The notes under the pieces were generated by a model that was given only the letters and a program-made list of their open reading frames with translations, had not been told where the DNA came from and ran no database searches. Below, one piece after another: positions 16,963 through 26,684 of a stretch of 64,000 nucleotides of DNA (positions within the stretch are counted from its first letter, which is position 1; every line of letters starts with the position of its first letter). The stretch is taken from the NCBI RefSeq assembly GCF_004005475.1, contig NZ_RZTZ01000001.1, forward strand, positions 372,001 through 436,000, written 5' to 3'. This DNA comes from Niallia taxi. GTDB taxonomy: Bacteria > Bacillota > Bacilli > Bacillales > Cytobacillaceae. Position numbers and translations under genes: made by a program.

Positions 16963-17133
16963 CGGATATCACCATCTAATTCTTATATACCTTTTCATTT
17001 TTTCATTTTTAGCTAAACTTTGTTTTTTTATTCAGTATCTGCTCATGTTAGCAAAAAGAATTTACAGGGGAATCAGAATTCGACAGCTAAAAAAAGAGAA
17101 GATGATAGAAAAAAGAGCCATTTCTGGCTCTTT

Positions 17134-17913
17134 TTACAGAATCTGTGATAAAAATAGCTTTGTTCGTTCATGCTTCGGGTTATCGAATAGATCTTCTGGT
17201 TTACCCATCTCTACGATTTCTCCTTTATCAAATAAGATGATTCTGTCTGCGACTTGGCGTGCAAAGCCCATCTCATGTGTGACGACTAGCATTGTCATGC
17301 CAGAGTCAGCAAGTGTCTTCATGACATCTAGGACCTCTTTCACCATTTCAGGATCAAGTGCTGATGTTGGCTCATCGAAAAGCATAATTTTCGGCTGCAT
17401 TGCCAATGCTCTGGCAATTGCCACACGTTGCTGCTGTCCACCAGAAAGTTGACCTGGATACTTATTTGCTTGCTCTGGAATGCCGACTCTCTCAAGCAGC
17501 TCCATTGCAATTTGCTCTGCCTTTTTCTTCTTCCATTTCCTTACCCAAATAGGTGCAAGTGAGATATTTTTTAGGATTGTCATATGTGGAAACAAGTTAA
17601 AGGACTGAAAAACCATGCCTGTTTCTTTCCTTATTTCTTCAATATTTCTCAAATCATCAGTCAGAGCAATATTATCGACAAGGATAGAACCTTTTTGAAA
17701 CTCTTCTAACGCATTAATCGTTCGGATAAATGTTGATTTTCCAGAGCCTGAAGGACCAAGTACAACGATGACCTCTCCTTGCTTAACCTGCAGGTCAACA
17801 TCCTTTAAAACGTGATGATCACCATACCATTTGTTTAAGCCTTTTACTTGAATGATATCCTCTCTTTGCTCTAATGGTGTTGCTAGCTTTTCTACTGAAA
17901 ATACACTCTCCAT
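17134..17913 (-). CDS. Amino-acid ABC transporter ATP-binding protein (AapP/GlnQ type)
   Basis: A 259-residue ATPase with Walker [11 protein letters not shown]-loop [12 protein letters not shown], signature LSGGQQQR, Walker [15 protein letters not shown] and switch histidine VVTHEMGFA. It closely follows the polar amino-acid uptake subfamily. The frame is open to 17946, but AGGAGGG sits 7 bases before the ATG at 17913, 16 bases after the upstream permease stop. It is the last gene of the minus-strand operon for binding protein, two permeases and ATPase. The paired long permeases point to a broad-specificity Aap-like system rather than a glutamine-only one. Confidence 0.93.
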   Translation of the reverse strand: MESVFSVEKLATPLEQREDIIQVKGLNKWYGDHHVLKDVDLQVKQGEVIVVLGPSGSGKSTFIRTINALEEFQKGSILVDNIALTDDLRNIEEIRKETGMVFQSFNLFPHMTILKNISLAPIWVRKWKKKKAEQIAMELLERVGIPEQANKYPGQLSGGQQQRVAIARALAMQPKIMLFDEPTSALDPEMVKEVLDVMKTLADSGMTMLVVTHEMGFARQVADRIILFDKGEIVEMGKPEDLFDNPKHERTKLFLSQIL

Positions 17914-17929
17914 CCTTTTCCCTCCTCTA

Positions 17930-19132
17930 TTAGCGACTGCCTGCACTTAATGATTTTTCCAAAGCTTTGCTGACATGTGACATTAAATAGCAAAATATAA
18001 AATACATTAATGCAATAAATACATATAGCTCCATATACTTTCCTAAATACTCTGGATTTGCTGCTACCTTTTTGGCCATTCCAAGAAAATCTGCTAATCC
18101 AATCACCGCAACTAGTGATGTATCCTTAAAGATGGCAATGAATTGGCCCACCATTGCTGGGATAACTGCTTTTAATGCTTGAGGCAAAATAACAAAAATC
18201 ATCATTTTGAAGTTATTTAAGCCTAGTGCCTGTGCTGCTTCAAATTGGCCTCTTGGGATGGATTGAAGCCCGCCCCTGATGTTTTCCGCTAAGTATGCTG
18301 CACTAAACAGCGTGAAGGCGATCATAGCTCTAAGAATATTATCAATTTGGATTTCTCCGCCAATAAACATCGGCAGAAGCAATTGACCGATAAATAAAAT
18401 CATAATTAATGGCATACCGCGAATAATCTCAATATAAACAATACATGTATATTTAATGACCGGAAGCTTGCTTCTTCGGCCAACAGCAAGCAGAAGTCCG
18501 ATTGGGAATGAGCATATAATGGCAACAGACGCTATCACCATCGTCAGTAAAAATCCGCCCCAAACATTTGTGCTTACAGGTTCAAGAATGCCAAAACCAT
18601 TAATAATTCCCACTGAAATAGGAATAATTAAAATCCACAGAACTAAGACGGGTATCTTTAAAACAGAAAGTTTTCTGCCAATTGCATAAAACAAGTAAAT
18701 AGAAGCAATGCTTATACCTAAATATATCTTTGTAATGGATTCCGTGAACGGAACAACAGCAAAAATCAACATAATGACAGATAGGGCTATCGCAACATGG
18801 CCAATAACATTCCTCCATAATCCCCATGATGCACCAAATAATACAGATATTAAAATTACAGCGGTCCACAGCCTCCAAATTTCCTCCATCGGAAATTGAC
18901 CAACCATCAAGAGTCTCAAGTTTGCTGTTACAACACTCCAATCACTGTCAGCTAAAAATGTAGTAACTTTAGCGATAACATATCCTGTAAACATGGCAGC
19001 AATAATCGTTAAAATTGCATTTTTCCAATCCTTAAAAAGATTGTTTTTCAGCCATAGCTGTAATTTCACCAGCCTGCTGAGGGAATTAGATTTCACTAAA
19101 TTTCCACTGTTGCCAAGCCTAACATTATCCAC
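17930..19132 (-). CDS. Amino-acid ABC permease, AapM type
   Basis: A 400-residue permease with about eight to nine membrane segments. The C-terminal half carries the His/Glu/Gln/Arg-Opine transporter core: [12 protein letters not shown], the [13 protein letters not shown] loop and the EAA motif region [31 protein letters not shown]. The long N-terminal extension is typical of AapM and distinguishes it from 220-residue GlnP-type permeases. It starts with GTG at 19132, preceded by GTGAGG overlapping the end of the preceding permease gene. It should form a heterodimer with the AapQ-like protein. Confidence 0.9.
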   Translation of the reverse strand: MDNVRLGNSGNLVKSNSLSRLVKLQLWLKNNLFKDWKNAILTIIAAMFTGYVIAKVTTFLADSDWSVVTANLRLLMVGQFPMEEIWRLWTAVILISVLFGASWGLWRNVIGHVAIALSVIMLIFAVVPFTESITKIYLGISIASIYLFYAIGRKLSVLKIPVLVLWILIIPISVGIINGFGILEPVSTNVWGGFLLTMVIASVAIICSFPIGLLLAVGRRSKLPVIKYTCIVYIEIIRGMPLIMILFIGQLLLPMFIGGEIQIDNILRAMIAFTLFSAAYLAENIRGGLQSIPRGQFEAAQALGLNNFKMMIFVILPQALKAVIPAMVGQFIAIFKDTSLVAVIGLADFLGMAKKVAANPEYLGKYMELYVFIALMYFIFCYLMSHVSKALEKSLSAGSR

Positions 19133-19141
19133 TTTGCCTCA

Positions 19142-20311
19142 CTACCTTTCAACCAACTGGAATTTTTTATTAAAGAAATTCATGAACAGTGATGTACCTA
19201 AGCTAAACAGTAAATACACAGCAATCATAATAAGAATAGTTTCAAAGGTATGTCCTGTCTGATTAATAATCGTATTGCCGATTCCGACTATATCCTGATA
19301 GGCTACAGCCATTGCTAAACTAGAGTTCTTGATTAAGTTTAAGTACTGGCTCGTTAGCGGAGGAATAATGATTCGGATAGCCTGTGGAAAGATGATAAGC
19401 CTTAATGCTGTTGGGCTTTTAAAGCCCAGTGCTTGCGCTGCCTCTGACTGTCCTTTTGGCACCCCTAGTATACCTGCGCGAACAATTTCTGCTATATATG
19501 TGGATGTATAGATAGACAATGCCACTAGCATCGACAAGAAACCAATTGATAAGGATGTTCCGCCCACAAATGCATTGCCATTGAATTCTGGTACTGATAC
19601 ACCAAACGGCCCATTACCTATAATGAAATAAAAAAGAATAAAGCCAAGTGCGAATACGGCGATGCTAGACAATAGCGGATGCGTTTGTTTGCCTGCATTA
19701 ATAGCTATGGAGGTTAACTTTTTGAAAAGAAATACGGTGACAACAGCTAATACAATAATAACTGCTATCCATGTTAATGAATGATCATGTACGGTAAACC
19801 AAGGAATAGCTGCGCCTCTGTTCGAAAAATAGAAAGAGCCGATTGATGCCGCATCCTCAATCTTGGGCATTGGCAGGAAAACTGCGAAGTTCCAAATGAA
19901 TATTTGTACCAATAGTGGTGTATTACGGAATACCTCAACATATACTGTAGCCAATTGACGAATAAGCCAGTTTGAGGACAAGCGTGCAATCCCCATAACA
20001 ACTCCAAGCACGGAAGCGATTATGATACCGAAAAAGGAGACTTTGAGTGTATTTAATAAGCCTACGACAATTGCTCTTTTATAGGGATCATCCGGTGTAT
20101 AGGAAATCAGTGATTCTGCGATCGGAAAGGATGCCTTTAAATTTAAATAATCTAACCCTATTTTCAAACCAATTTGATCTAGTCCAGACTGAACATTACG
20201 GACCATTACAGAAATAGCAAAGCCCACTAGTATAATAAACAGTACTTGGATAAATATCGGCAACATTTTTTTGTTCCGCCATAGAGGCGTTACTGTTTTT
20301 TTATTCTCCAC
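19142..20311 (-). CDS. Amino-acid ABC permease, AapQ type
   Basis: A 389-residue permease with a single N-terminal helix, a periplasmic-type insert and a C-terminal transporter core showing GLLNTLKVSFFGIIIASVLG, EVFRNTPLLVQIFIW and the EAA loop GVPKGQSEAAQALGFKSPTA. The arrangement and length match AapQ of the general L-amino-acid permease. It starts with GTG at 20311, 8 bases after AGGGAGG. A stem-loop separates it from the binding-protein gene upstream. It is followed after 9 bases by the AapM-like gene. Confidence 0.9.
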   Translation of the reverse strand: MENKKTVTPLWRNKKMLPIFIQVLFIILVGFAISVMVRNVQSGLDQIGLKIGLDYLNLKASFPIAESLISYTPDDPYKRAIVVGLLNTLKVSFFGIIIASVLGVVMGIARLSSNWLIRQLATVYVEVFRNTPLLVQIFIWNFAVFLPMPKIEDAASIGSFYFSNRGAAIPWFTVHDHSLTWIAVIIVLAVVTVFLFKKLTSIAINAGKQTHPLLSSIAVFALGFILFYFIIGNGPFGVSVPEFNGNAFVGGTSLSIGFLSMLVALSIYTSTYIAEIVRAGILGVPKGQSEAAQALGFKSPTALRLIIFPQAIRIIIPPLTSQYLNLIKNSSLAMAVAYQDIVGIGNTIINQTGHTFETILIMIAVYLLFSLGTSLFMNFFNKKFQLVER

Positions 20312-20340
20312 CTTGTATGCCTCCCTTAGCTAAAAGAATA

Positions 20341-20370
20341 GGCCTGCTAGAAAAGCACTTTTAGCAGGCC
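20341..20370 (-). terminator. Intra-operon stem-loop after the aapJ-like gene
   Basis: GGCCTGCTA / TAGCAGGCC hairpin with a 12-base loop, between the binding-protein and permease genes. It probably lets only part of the transcription continue, or protects the upstream message. Confidence 0.75.
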
Positions 20371-20395
20371 TTCTTTAAATGGTATAAAAACGTTT

Positions 20396-21469
20396 TTAAC
20401 GGAATGGTATGGAGTATTGTAATCCGCCATCACTGTATAATGCGTTTTGCCCTCTTTCAAGCTTAAATACAGTGTCTGGTCCAAGGTTTCTATCATAAAT
20501 TTCTCCATAGTTACCAACTTGCTTGATTACTTGGTAAGCAAAATCATTAGGTATGCCAAGCTGTTCTCCTAAATTATTGCCGCCAACACCGAGTAAGCGT
20601 TGAATTTCTGGATTATCACTTTCCAAAAATTCATCAACATTGGCAGATGTAATGCCAAACTCTTCCGCTTGGATTGTTGCATATACAATCCAGCTTACTG
20701 CATCCTTCCATTTTTCATCATTATCAAGCACTGCTGGTGCTAATGGTTCTTTAGAAAGCGTCGCATCAAGAATGACATGTGCATCTGGATCTTGTAGCAT
20801 CGATTGACGTGATACTAAACCTGATTTATCTGTTGTCCATGCATCTATAGAGCCTGACTCGTACGCTGCGATAACAGCATCTGCATTATCAAATGTTTGC
20901 GGAGTATAGCTTACTCCAGCTGCTTTCATTTGATCGGCAAGATTTAATTCTGTTGTTGTTCCTGTTTCTACGCCAATTGTTTTTCCCTCTAAGTCTTCTA
21001 ATGTTGTAATATCACTGTCTTTTGGAACCATGATTCCCTGTCCATCATAAAATGTAACCGGAGCAAAGCTTAAACCTACCTCAGCATCTCTGTTTGTCGT
21101 CCAAGTCGTATTGCGGATAAGAACATCCACTTCTTTCGATTGAACAGCTGTGAAACGGTCTGTTGCAGATAGCGGGCGGAATTCCACCTTATTTGCATCC
21201 CCTAAAACACCAGCTGCAATCGCTCTGGCAAAGTCAACATCAAAACCAGTGTTCTTTCCATCAGAACCTATGTAGCCGAAACCAGGAAGTGCATCATTTA
21301 CCCCAGCCTTCAACGTTCCCCTCTTAATTATTGTTTCTAGCATACTAGTCGATTTCGAACTTTCTTTTCCACTGCTGCTATTGGACTCCTCTGAATTACC
21401 AGAGCAGCCTGCCAATGCCAATCCAAGTACTAGTAGCATGCTAAAAAGTAATGATAAATTCTTTTTCAT
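20396..21469 (-). CDS. Amino-acid ABC substrate-binding lipoprotein, AapJ type
   Basis: A 357-residue lipoprotein: signal peptide with lipobox L-A-L-A-G-C, a serine-rich linker, then a cluster 3 solute-binding fold. Recognisable parts are IIKRGTLKAGVNDALPGFGY near the mature N-terminus, GFDVDFARAIAAGVLG, EVDVLIRNTTWTTNRDAE and the C-terminal YGEIYDRNLG. These last ones, and the length, are AapJ features rather than those of short glutamine-binding proteins. It starts at an ATG after GGGGGAA and is the first gene of the four-gene operon. A CodY-like box lies 216 bases upstream. Confidence 0.92.
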   Translation of the reverse strand: MKKNLSLLFSMLLVLGLALAGCSGNSEESNSSSGKESSKSTSMLETIIKRGTLKAGVNDALPGFGYIGSDGKNTGFDVDFARAIAAGVLGDANKVEFRPLSATDRFTAVQSKEVDVLIRNTTWTTNRDAEVGLSFAPVTFYDGQGIMVPKDSDITTLEDLEGKTIGVETGTTTELNLADQMKAAGVSYTPQTFDNADAVIAAYESGSIDAWTTDKSGLVSRQSMLQDPDAHVILDATLSKEPLAPAVLDNDEKWKDAVSWIVYATIQAEEFGITSANVDEFLESDNPEIQRLLGVGGNNLGEQLGIPNDFAYQVIKQVGNYGEIYDRNLGPDTVFKLERGQNALYSDGGLQYSIPFR

Positions 21470-21974
21470 TCTGTTTCCCCCAATATATTTTTTTATAAAA
21501 ATATCAGTTTAATTTAAGAGAATATTCAAAATATTTATTGCGTTATTCTAGACTTTTCCTAAATTAAAATGATATTCATACCTAAGTTATCACTCTATAC
21601 TTATTGTTAGATAACCTAACATATGTCTGTTAATAATTATTACAACTTGGTTTTATTATACCTAAATCTTCCTCGATTACAATTATTTTTTAGAAAATTT
21701 TAATTTTTATAAATAATTAAAATAACAAATAATTATATAAATACATTAAAATTCCTTGATTTACTTATATTAAGTCTATCGAAACAATTTAATTCATTAG
21801 TTAGTAAACCTGATTTCCTCCTTTAATCCCTTTACATCTACCTCGTCTTTCCTGGTTTATTTTCCTGCACTCATTATCTCAATATATTGTTCCAACAATA
21901 TTAATCGAATAAACAATTGTCCAAACAATCAAAACTCTCATTATCACGTTAACAAAACTAACATCAAAACCCGC
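21470..21974. other. AT-rich control region upstream of the aap operon
   Basis: No gene is visible. It must hold the aap promoter. I see a CodY-like 15-mer (21685-21699) and a small inverted repeat GTTAG-ATAAC-CTAAC (21606-21620), but no clear -35/-10 pair. Confidence 0.4.
21685..21699. promoter_or_regulatory. Candidate CodY box upstream of aap
   Basis: ATTTTTTAGAAAATT differs from the CodY consensus AATTTTCWGAAAATT at two positions. An amino-acid importer is a plausible CodY target. The AT-rich setting makes chance matches likely. Confidence 0.35.
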
Positions 21975-21980
21975 AAAAAA

Positions 21981-22008
21981 AAACAAGCGATTATATAATC
22001 GCTTGTTT
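21981..22008. terminator. Terminator of prfC
   Basis: AAACAAGCGATTAT / ATAATCGCTTGTTT perfect palindrome followed by T's on both strands, directly after the prfC stop. Confidence 0.9.
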
Positions 22009-22013
22009 TTTTG

Positions 22014-23597
22014 TTAATTTTCTTCTGAATCCATTGGGTTATAAAGTTTAACTTCTGGATTTTTGTCTTGGAACCAGCGTAAGGCAAACTCATTTTCAAA
22101 CAAGAATGCTTTTTTGCCATAACGGTCCTCAACTAACAGACTTCTGCCGCTGGATAAGTTTTCATTTACTTCCTCATCCACTGTCCATCTGGCAATTTTA
22201 GAACCGACATGCTCCATAAGCACATCCACATTATATTCATTTCTCATTCGGTGTTCAAATACTTCGAATTGCAGCTGACCAACAGCACCAAGCAGATAAT
22301 CCTCTGTTTTTACTGTTTTATAAAGCTGTATCGCACCTTCTTGAACAAGCTGCTGTATCCCTTTATGGAAATGCTTTTGTTTCATAACGTTTTTCGCTGT
22401 TACGCGAACGAAAAGCTCTGGAGTAAATTGTGGCAGCTTATCGTATTGGAACGTGTTCTTATTTACAGTAAGTGTGTCACCAATTTGATAAAATCCAGGG
22501 TCATATAACCCGATAATATCACCGCTGACCGCTTCATTGACAGTACTTCTGTCATCCGCCATAAATTGCGTGGATTGTGCCAGCTTTATTTGTTTCCCTG
22601 TTCTTGGTAAATTAACAGTCATTCCTCTGTCAAACTTACCTGAGCAAATACGTAAGAAAGCAATTCTATCCCTATGTGCAGGGTTCATATTTGCCTGAAT
22701 CTTAAAGATAAAGCCTGAGAATTCCTCTGACAGCGGGTCAATTTTGCCACCAGTAGAGTTTCTTGGCTGTGGAGATGGCGCGAAATCTAAATATGTTTCC
22801 AAGAATGTTTGCACTCCAAAGTTGCCCAACGCACTACCAAAGAACACTGGTGTTAAGTCGCCGTTGTTAATTCTTTCCGCAGAAAATTCATTACCCGCTT
22901 CGTTCAGCAGCATAATTTCTTCAAGAGTCTGATCGTAAAGAGAATCCACTTTAATCGGATGGTCTCCTTCAATTTCTCCATCCTCATTCAATGGAATATA
23001 TTTTTCACCGTCTTCTACGCGGAATTGCTCAATACGGTTATAATAACGGTCGTAAATACCTAAGAATTCTTTACCCATACCAATCGGCCAGTTCATTGGG
23101 TATGACTCAATTCCCATTACTTCCTCTAGCTCGGCAAGAAGCTCAAGGGGCGCTTTACCTTGACGATCCAGCTTGTTAATAAAGGTAAAGATCGGAATTC
23201 CTCTCATACGACAAACTTTAAACAGCTTAAGCGTCTGCTCCTCAATCCCTTTTGCAGAGTCGATAATCATTACGGCACTGTCAACAGCAGTCAATGTACG
23301 ATACGTATCCTCACTGAAGTCTTGGTGTCCTGGTGTGTCGAGAATATTCACTCTCGCATTGTTATAATCAAACTGCATGACACTGGATGTTACAGATATT
23401 CCTCTTTGCTTTTCAATTTCCATCCAGTCACTTGTAGCAAATTTCCCTGTCTTTTTTCCCTTTACCGTTCCAGCATCGCGAATTGCTCCACCAAATAATA
23501 ACAGCTTTTCGGTAAGCGTCGTTTTCCCAGCATCCGGGTGGGATATAATCGCAAAGGTACGTCGGGACAATACCTCATCTTTAAATGTTTTAGCCAT
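22014..23597 (-). CDS. prfC: Peptide chain release factor 3
   Basis: Translational GTPase of 527 residues, the normal RF3 length. It recycles RF1 and RF2 from the ribosome after termination. G1 [15 protein letters not shown], the switch region [27 protein letters not shown]3 [16 protein letters not shown] and G4 FINKLDR are intact. The C-terminal domain follows the RF3 rather than the EF-G pattern ([30 protein letters not shown]). The frame is open to 23627, but the GAGAGGA ribosome site and family alignment favour the ATG at 23597 (MAKTFKDEV). It is monocistronic. Confidence 0.95.
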   Translation of the reverse strand: MAKTFKDEVLSRRTFAIISHPDAGKTTLTEKLLLFGGAIRDAGTVKGKKTGKFATSDWMEIEKQRGISVTSSVMQFDYNNARVNILDTPGHQDFSEDTYRTLTAVDSAVMIIDSAKGIEEQTLKLFKVCRMRGIPIFTFINKLDRQGKAPLELLAELEEVMGIESYPMNWPIGMGKEFLGIYDRYYNRIEQFRVEDGEKYIPLNEDGEIEGDHPIKVDSLYDQTLEEIMLLNEAGNEFSAERINNGDLTPVFFGSALGNFGVQTFLETYLDFAPSPQPRNSTGGKIDPLSEEFSGFIFKIQANMNPAHRDRIAFLRICSGKFDRGMTVNLPRTGKQIKLAQSTQFMADDRSTVNEAVSGDIIGLYDPGFYQIGDTLTVNKNTFQYDKLPQFTPELFVRVTAKNVMKQKHFHKGIQQLVQEGAIQLYKTVKTEDYLLGAVGQLQFEVFEHRMRNEYNVDVLMEHVGSKIARWTVDEEVNENLSSGRSLLVEDRYGKKAFLFENEFALRWFQDKNPEVKLYNPMDSEEN

Positions 23598-23726
23598 GAT
23601 TTTTTCCTCTCTTTTTTGCACTTTCATTTATGCTCATCTCTTAATAATAGCTTGATACACAAAAGTTTGCAATCCCTTCCCTTATCCCTTTAGCTCCAAG
23701 AGGTAGATAATTTTTACCAGTTAAAA

Positions 23727-24449
23727 TTATCTATTGCCTGATAGCTCCTTATCTATTTCATTAAGCACTTTTCCAATACTTTCGTGAAGAACCAAATCAG
23801 CGAGATGGTCATACTCTGTTCGCTCTTTATTGATGATAATTAGCTTGCTTCCTGTTTCATTTGCGAGCAGTGGCAGCTGATTGGCTGGTGAAACATTCAA
23901 TGAGGAGCCTAAGACGATAAACACATCTGATTGTATAGCAGCATCCTCTGCAAGTAAAAACGCCTCACTTGGCAGCATTTCTCCAAATAAAACGATAGAT
24001 GGCCGCAACGTACCACCACAATTACACTTATATATTCCATGCAAATATTCTCTGCTGGAATACGTTTTTCCGCATTGCTGGCAATGCAGCTTTTGCAGTG
24101 TGCCGTGAAGCTCTGCTATCTTTTTGTTTCCAGCCATACCGTGAAAACCATCGACATTTTGGGTGATAATTCCTTTTAACAGTCCTCGCGCTTCCCAATC
24201 TGCCAAGATTAAATGACCTTTATTTGGCTTATATTCAGAAACCCCTAATACCCGCTCCCTGTAAAATGCGATAAAATCCTCTAAATGATTATTAAGAGCA
24301 TCCGTGCTAGAAAGATAAGATTTTTGCTCTGTTGTCCATAAACCTTTATCTGCAGAACGAAAATCAGGCAAGCCACTTTCTGTCGACATCCCTGCACCTG
24401 TAAAGACGACAAGATGTTTCGCGTTTTGTACTATTTCTGCAAGCATCAT
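23727..24449 (-). CDS. NAD-dependent protein deacylase (Sir2 family)
   Basis: A 240-residue sirtuin. The NAD site motifs GAGMSTESGLPDFRS and TQNVDGFH, with the catalytic histidine in AELHGT, are intact, and so is a four-cysteine zinc knuckle (CQQC ... CNC). LGSSLNVSPANQLP closes the Rossmann fold. It removes acyl groups from lysines; B. subtilis SrtN controls acetyl-CoA synthetase in this way. GGAG precedes the two adjacent ATGs by 11 or 14 bases, rather far. It stands alone between prfC and the ykvA-like gene, which is transcribed the other way. Confidence 0.93.
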   Translation of the reverse strand: MMLAEIVQNAKHLVVFTGAGMSTESGLPDFRSADKGLWTTEQKSYLSSTDALNNHLEDFIAFYRERVLGVSEYKPNKGHLILADWEARGLLKGIITQNVDGFHGMAGNKKIAELHGTLQKLHCQQCGKTYSSREYLHGIYKCNCGGTLRPSIVLFGEMLPSEAFLLAEDAAIQSDVFIVLGSSLNVSPANQLPLLANETGSKLIIINKERTEYDHLADLVLHESIGKVLNEIDKELSGNR

Positions 24450-24648
24450 ACCAATTCACACTCCTATAATCCAACATTTCCTCCTATTGTACCAACCATT
24501 TACTACATAATGAAATTGCTTAAACGTTTTTTACTTCTATTTATCGGGAATAGTTGAAGGAATGCTTGCCCTTAAATAAGCAAACATTATAGTTATGGTG
24601 CAAACTTTAGATAAAACACTTCCTATAAAATAAAAAGGAGCTGACAAA

Positions 24649-25053
24649 ATGGCCATATTAAAGAAGAATGACATAGAAAAAGGCTATCAAAAGCATGAAA
24701 AAAAAGCAGCTTCACTCGTTGAACAGCCTGCAAAATTAGCTGGACTGTTAAAAAAGGCCCTTCCAAAAGCGTCATCTAAAAGAAAAGGATTATCCCCAGT
24801 ATGGGAAAAGCTTCAATTGCTATTTTCTTTAGTTAGAGCTTACCAGGATGGCACCTATCGCAGTATTAGTAAAAAATCAATGGTGCTTATTGTTGCTGGG
24901 ATTTTATACTTTATATCCCCAATAGATATTATTCCTGACTTTATTTTCGGAATTGGCATAGTTGACGATGCACTTGTTTTAAAATACGTCCTGCAAGCCG
25001 TCAACCAGGAACTGATTGCTTATAAAGACTGGAAGGATCACAAACATAATTGA
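24649..25053 (+). CDS. YkvA family protein (DUF1232)
   Basis: A 134-residue protein. The first 60 residues are basic and helical; the second half contains the DUF1232 core ILYFISPIDIIPDFIFGIGIVDDALVL, a hydrophobic hairpin ending in a conserved D-D. A strong AAAAGGAG ribosome site precedes the ATG. B. subtilis YkvA is of this type and lies close to spo0E, but here the gene is 18 kb away, so I do not assign the symbol. No function is established. It is probably membrane-associated. Confidence 0.85.
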   Translation: MAILKKNDIEKGYQKHEKKAASLVEQPAKLAGLLKKALPKASSKRKGLSPVWEKLQLLFSLVRAYQDGTYRSISKKSMVLIVAGILYFISPIDIIPDFIFGIGIVDDALVLKYVLQAVNQELIAYKDWKDHKHN

Positions 25054-25093
25054 ATAAAAGTTGATAAATATAGGACAAGCCACATATTTTTGC

Positions 25094-25099
25094 TATAAT
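25094..25099 (+). promoter_or_regulatory. Promoter -10 element of the thi operon
   Basis: Extended -10 box TTGCTATAAT just before the riboswitch; the -35 position (TAGGAC at 25071) is poor. Confidence 0.6.
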
Positions 25100-25131
25100 G
25101 GAGCAGATAATTAAAATAAGAAAAAAAGAAT

Positions 25132-25281
25132 TACTAGGGGAACCCGTGTTGCTGGTTGAGAGTTATCCGTAAGATAAAAACCCTTTGAACCTGATCTGGT
25201 TAATGCCAGCGTAGGAAACGGACATTCTTTACATACATATGTATTTAAAGCGTTCAGGTTCTTTTGACTTGAACTTTTTTT
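25132..25281 (+). ncRNA. TPP riboswitch (THI element) with terminator
   Basis: The aptamer spans about 25132-25224 with the conserved blocks ACTAGGGG, TTGAGAG (usual CTGAGA), ACCCTTTGAACCTGATCTGG, TTAATGCCAGCGTAGG and AAACGGA. It is followed by a 9-bp terminator stem GTTCAGGTT / GACTTGAAC (25252-25274) and seven T's. Binding of thiamine pyrophosphate should stabilise the terminator and switch off the downstream operon for thiamine-precursor uptake. The remaining gap to 25392 holds no other feature apart from the ribosome site. Confidence 0.96.
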
Positions 25282-25392
25282 CGTTTAAAAAACGTTGCCG
25301 GTACTAATTGAAACCGCCGTCAACACCTACTACATAAGCAAAAAACTACATAGGTTCCTAGACTTTTTTTCTAAACACAGGAGGCAGTATTT

Positions 25393-26394
25393 ATGAAGAA
25401 AATCTTATTGCTGATTGCTGCAGTTCTGCTTATCGCAGGCTGTAGTAATACTAAGGAAGAAAACAAGGAACAAAGCGATGGCAAAAAGCAAAAGATTACA
25501 GTCGTTCTTGACTGGACAGCAAATACGAACCACACAGGATTGTATGTAGCAAAGGACAAAGGATATTTTGATGCAGAAGGACTTGATGTAGATATCATTA
25601 CACCTGGTGAAGCTGGGGCAGATTCGTTAGTTGCCTCTGGAAAAGCCGACTTTGGCGTAAGCTATCAGGAAGGAATTACCCAAGCAAGAGTCCAAGGTGT
25701 GCCTATTGTATCCATTGCGGCAATTATCCAGCACAACACGTCAGGGTTTGCCTCACCTGTAGACAAAAACATTAAATCACCTAAAGATTTCGTTGGCAAA
25801 ACATACGGCGGCTGGGGTTCAGAGGTAGAGTCCTCTGTTATCTCTTCATTAATGAAGCAAGAAAATACAGATATTAAAGATGTCGATATTATTAATATCG
25901 GTGATGCAGACTATTTCACGGCAATGAAGCAAAACATTGATTTCGCCTGGATATATTATGGCTGGACAGGTGTAGAAGCAGAATTACGTGGAGAAAAAAT
26001 CAATATGATTTACTTAACTGATTACAGTGATAAGCTTGATTATTACACACCTGTTCTATCTACAAATGAAAAAATGATTGCAGACAAGCCTGAAACAGTT
26101 AAATCCTTCTTGAAAGCAGCATCAAAGGGTTATGAATACGCAATCGATAATCCAGATGACGCAGCTTCCATCCTGCTAAAAAACGCACCAGATTTGGATG
26201 AAGAGCTTGTGAAGAAAAGCCAAGAATGGCTTGCAGCTAAATATCAGGATGATGCACCTCGCTGGGGAGAGCAAAAGCTGTCTGTTTGGGAAAACTATGC
26301 AGGCTGGATGTATGACAACAATCTTCTTGAGAAGAAGCTTGAAGCAGATAAAGCATTTACGAATGAATTCTTACCTGAAGGAGGAGATAAATAA
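25393..26394 (+). CDS. thiY: HMP/aminopyrimidine-binding lipoprotein ThiY-like
   Basis: A 333-residue lipoprotein with lipobox L-I-A-G-C at residue 17 and an NMT1/THI5-like solute-binding fold: VVLDWTANTNHTGLYVAKDKGYF near the mature end, then GEAGADSLVASGKADFGVSYQE and DFAWIYYGWTGVEAE. ThiY binds formyl-aminopyrimidine, a thiamine breakdown product, for uptake and repair. It is the first gene after the TPP riboswitch. GGAGGCAG lies upstream of the ATG. Its stop overlaps the next start by one base (TAATG). Confidence 0.92.
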   Translation: MKKILLLIAAVLLIAGCSNTKEENKEQSDGKKQKITVVLDWTANTNHTGLYVAKDKGYFDAEGLDVDIITPGEAGADSLVASGKADFGVSYQEGITQARVQGVPIVSIAAIIQHNTSGFASPVDKNIKSPKDFVGKTYGGWGSEVESSVISSLMKQENTDIKDVDIINIGDADYFTAMKQNIDFAWIYYGWTGVEAELRGEKINMIYLTDYSDKLDYYTPVLSTNEKMIADKPETVKSFLKAASKGYEYAIDNPDDAASILLKNAPDLDEELVKKSQEWLAAKYQDDAPRWGEQKLSVWENYAGWMYDNNLLEKKLEADKAFTNEFLPEGGDK

Positions 26395-26684
26395 TGGCAA
26401 ATGCATTAATTAGTGTACAAATCATTCCAAAAACAAAAAACGGGGAAAATGTTATTCCATATGTAGATGAAGCAATTAAAATCATTGAAGAATCAGGTGT
26501 TAAATTCGAAGTCCACCCATTGGAAACAACAATGGAGGGGGATATGGAAGAACTGTTTCACGTTATCAGCTTAATGAATAAAAAGATGATCGAAATCGGG
26601 TCCAGCAATGTTATCACTCAAATTAAGGTTCTTTATCAGCCTACGGGAATAGAGATGGAAGATTTAACGGGGAAATATCGTTAA
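26394..26684 (+). CDS. Thiamine-binding protein (MTH1187/YkoF-related family)
   Basis: A 96-residue single-domain ferredoxin-like protein (ISVQIIPKTKNGENVIPYVDEA ... GVKFEVHPLETTMEGDMEELF). It matches the thiamine-binding family PF01910, of which YkoF carries two copies. Such proteins bind thiamine or HMP in the cytosol and often accompany thiamine transporters. It overlaps thiY by 1 base and thiX by 1 base, so translation is tightly coupled. GGAGG precedes the start. Confidence 0.85.
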   Translation: MANALISVQIIPKTKNGENVIPYVDEAIKIIEESGVKFEVHPLETTMEGDMEELFHVISLMNKKMIEIGSSNVITQIKVLYQPTGIEMEDLTGKYR

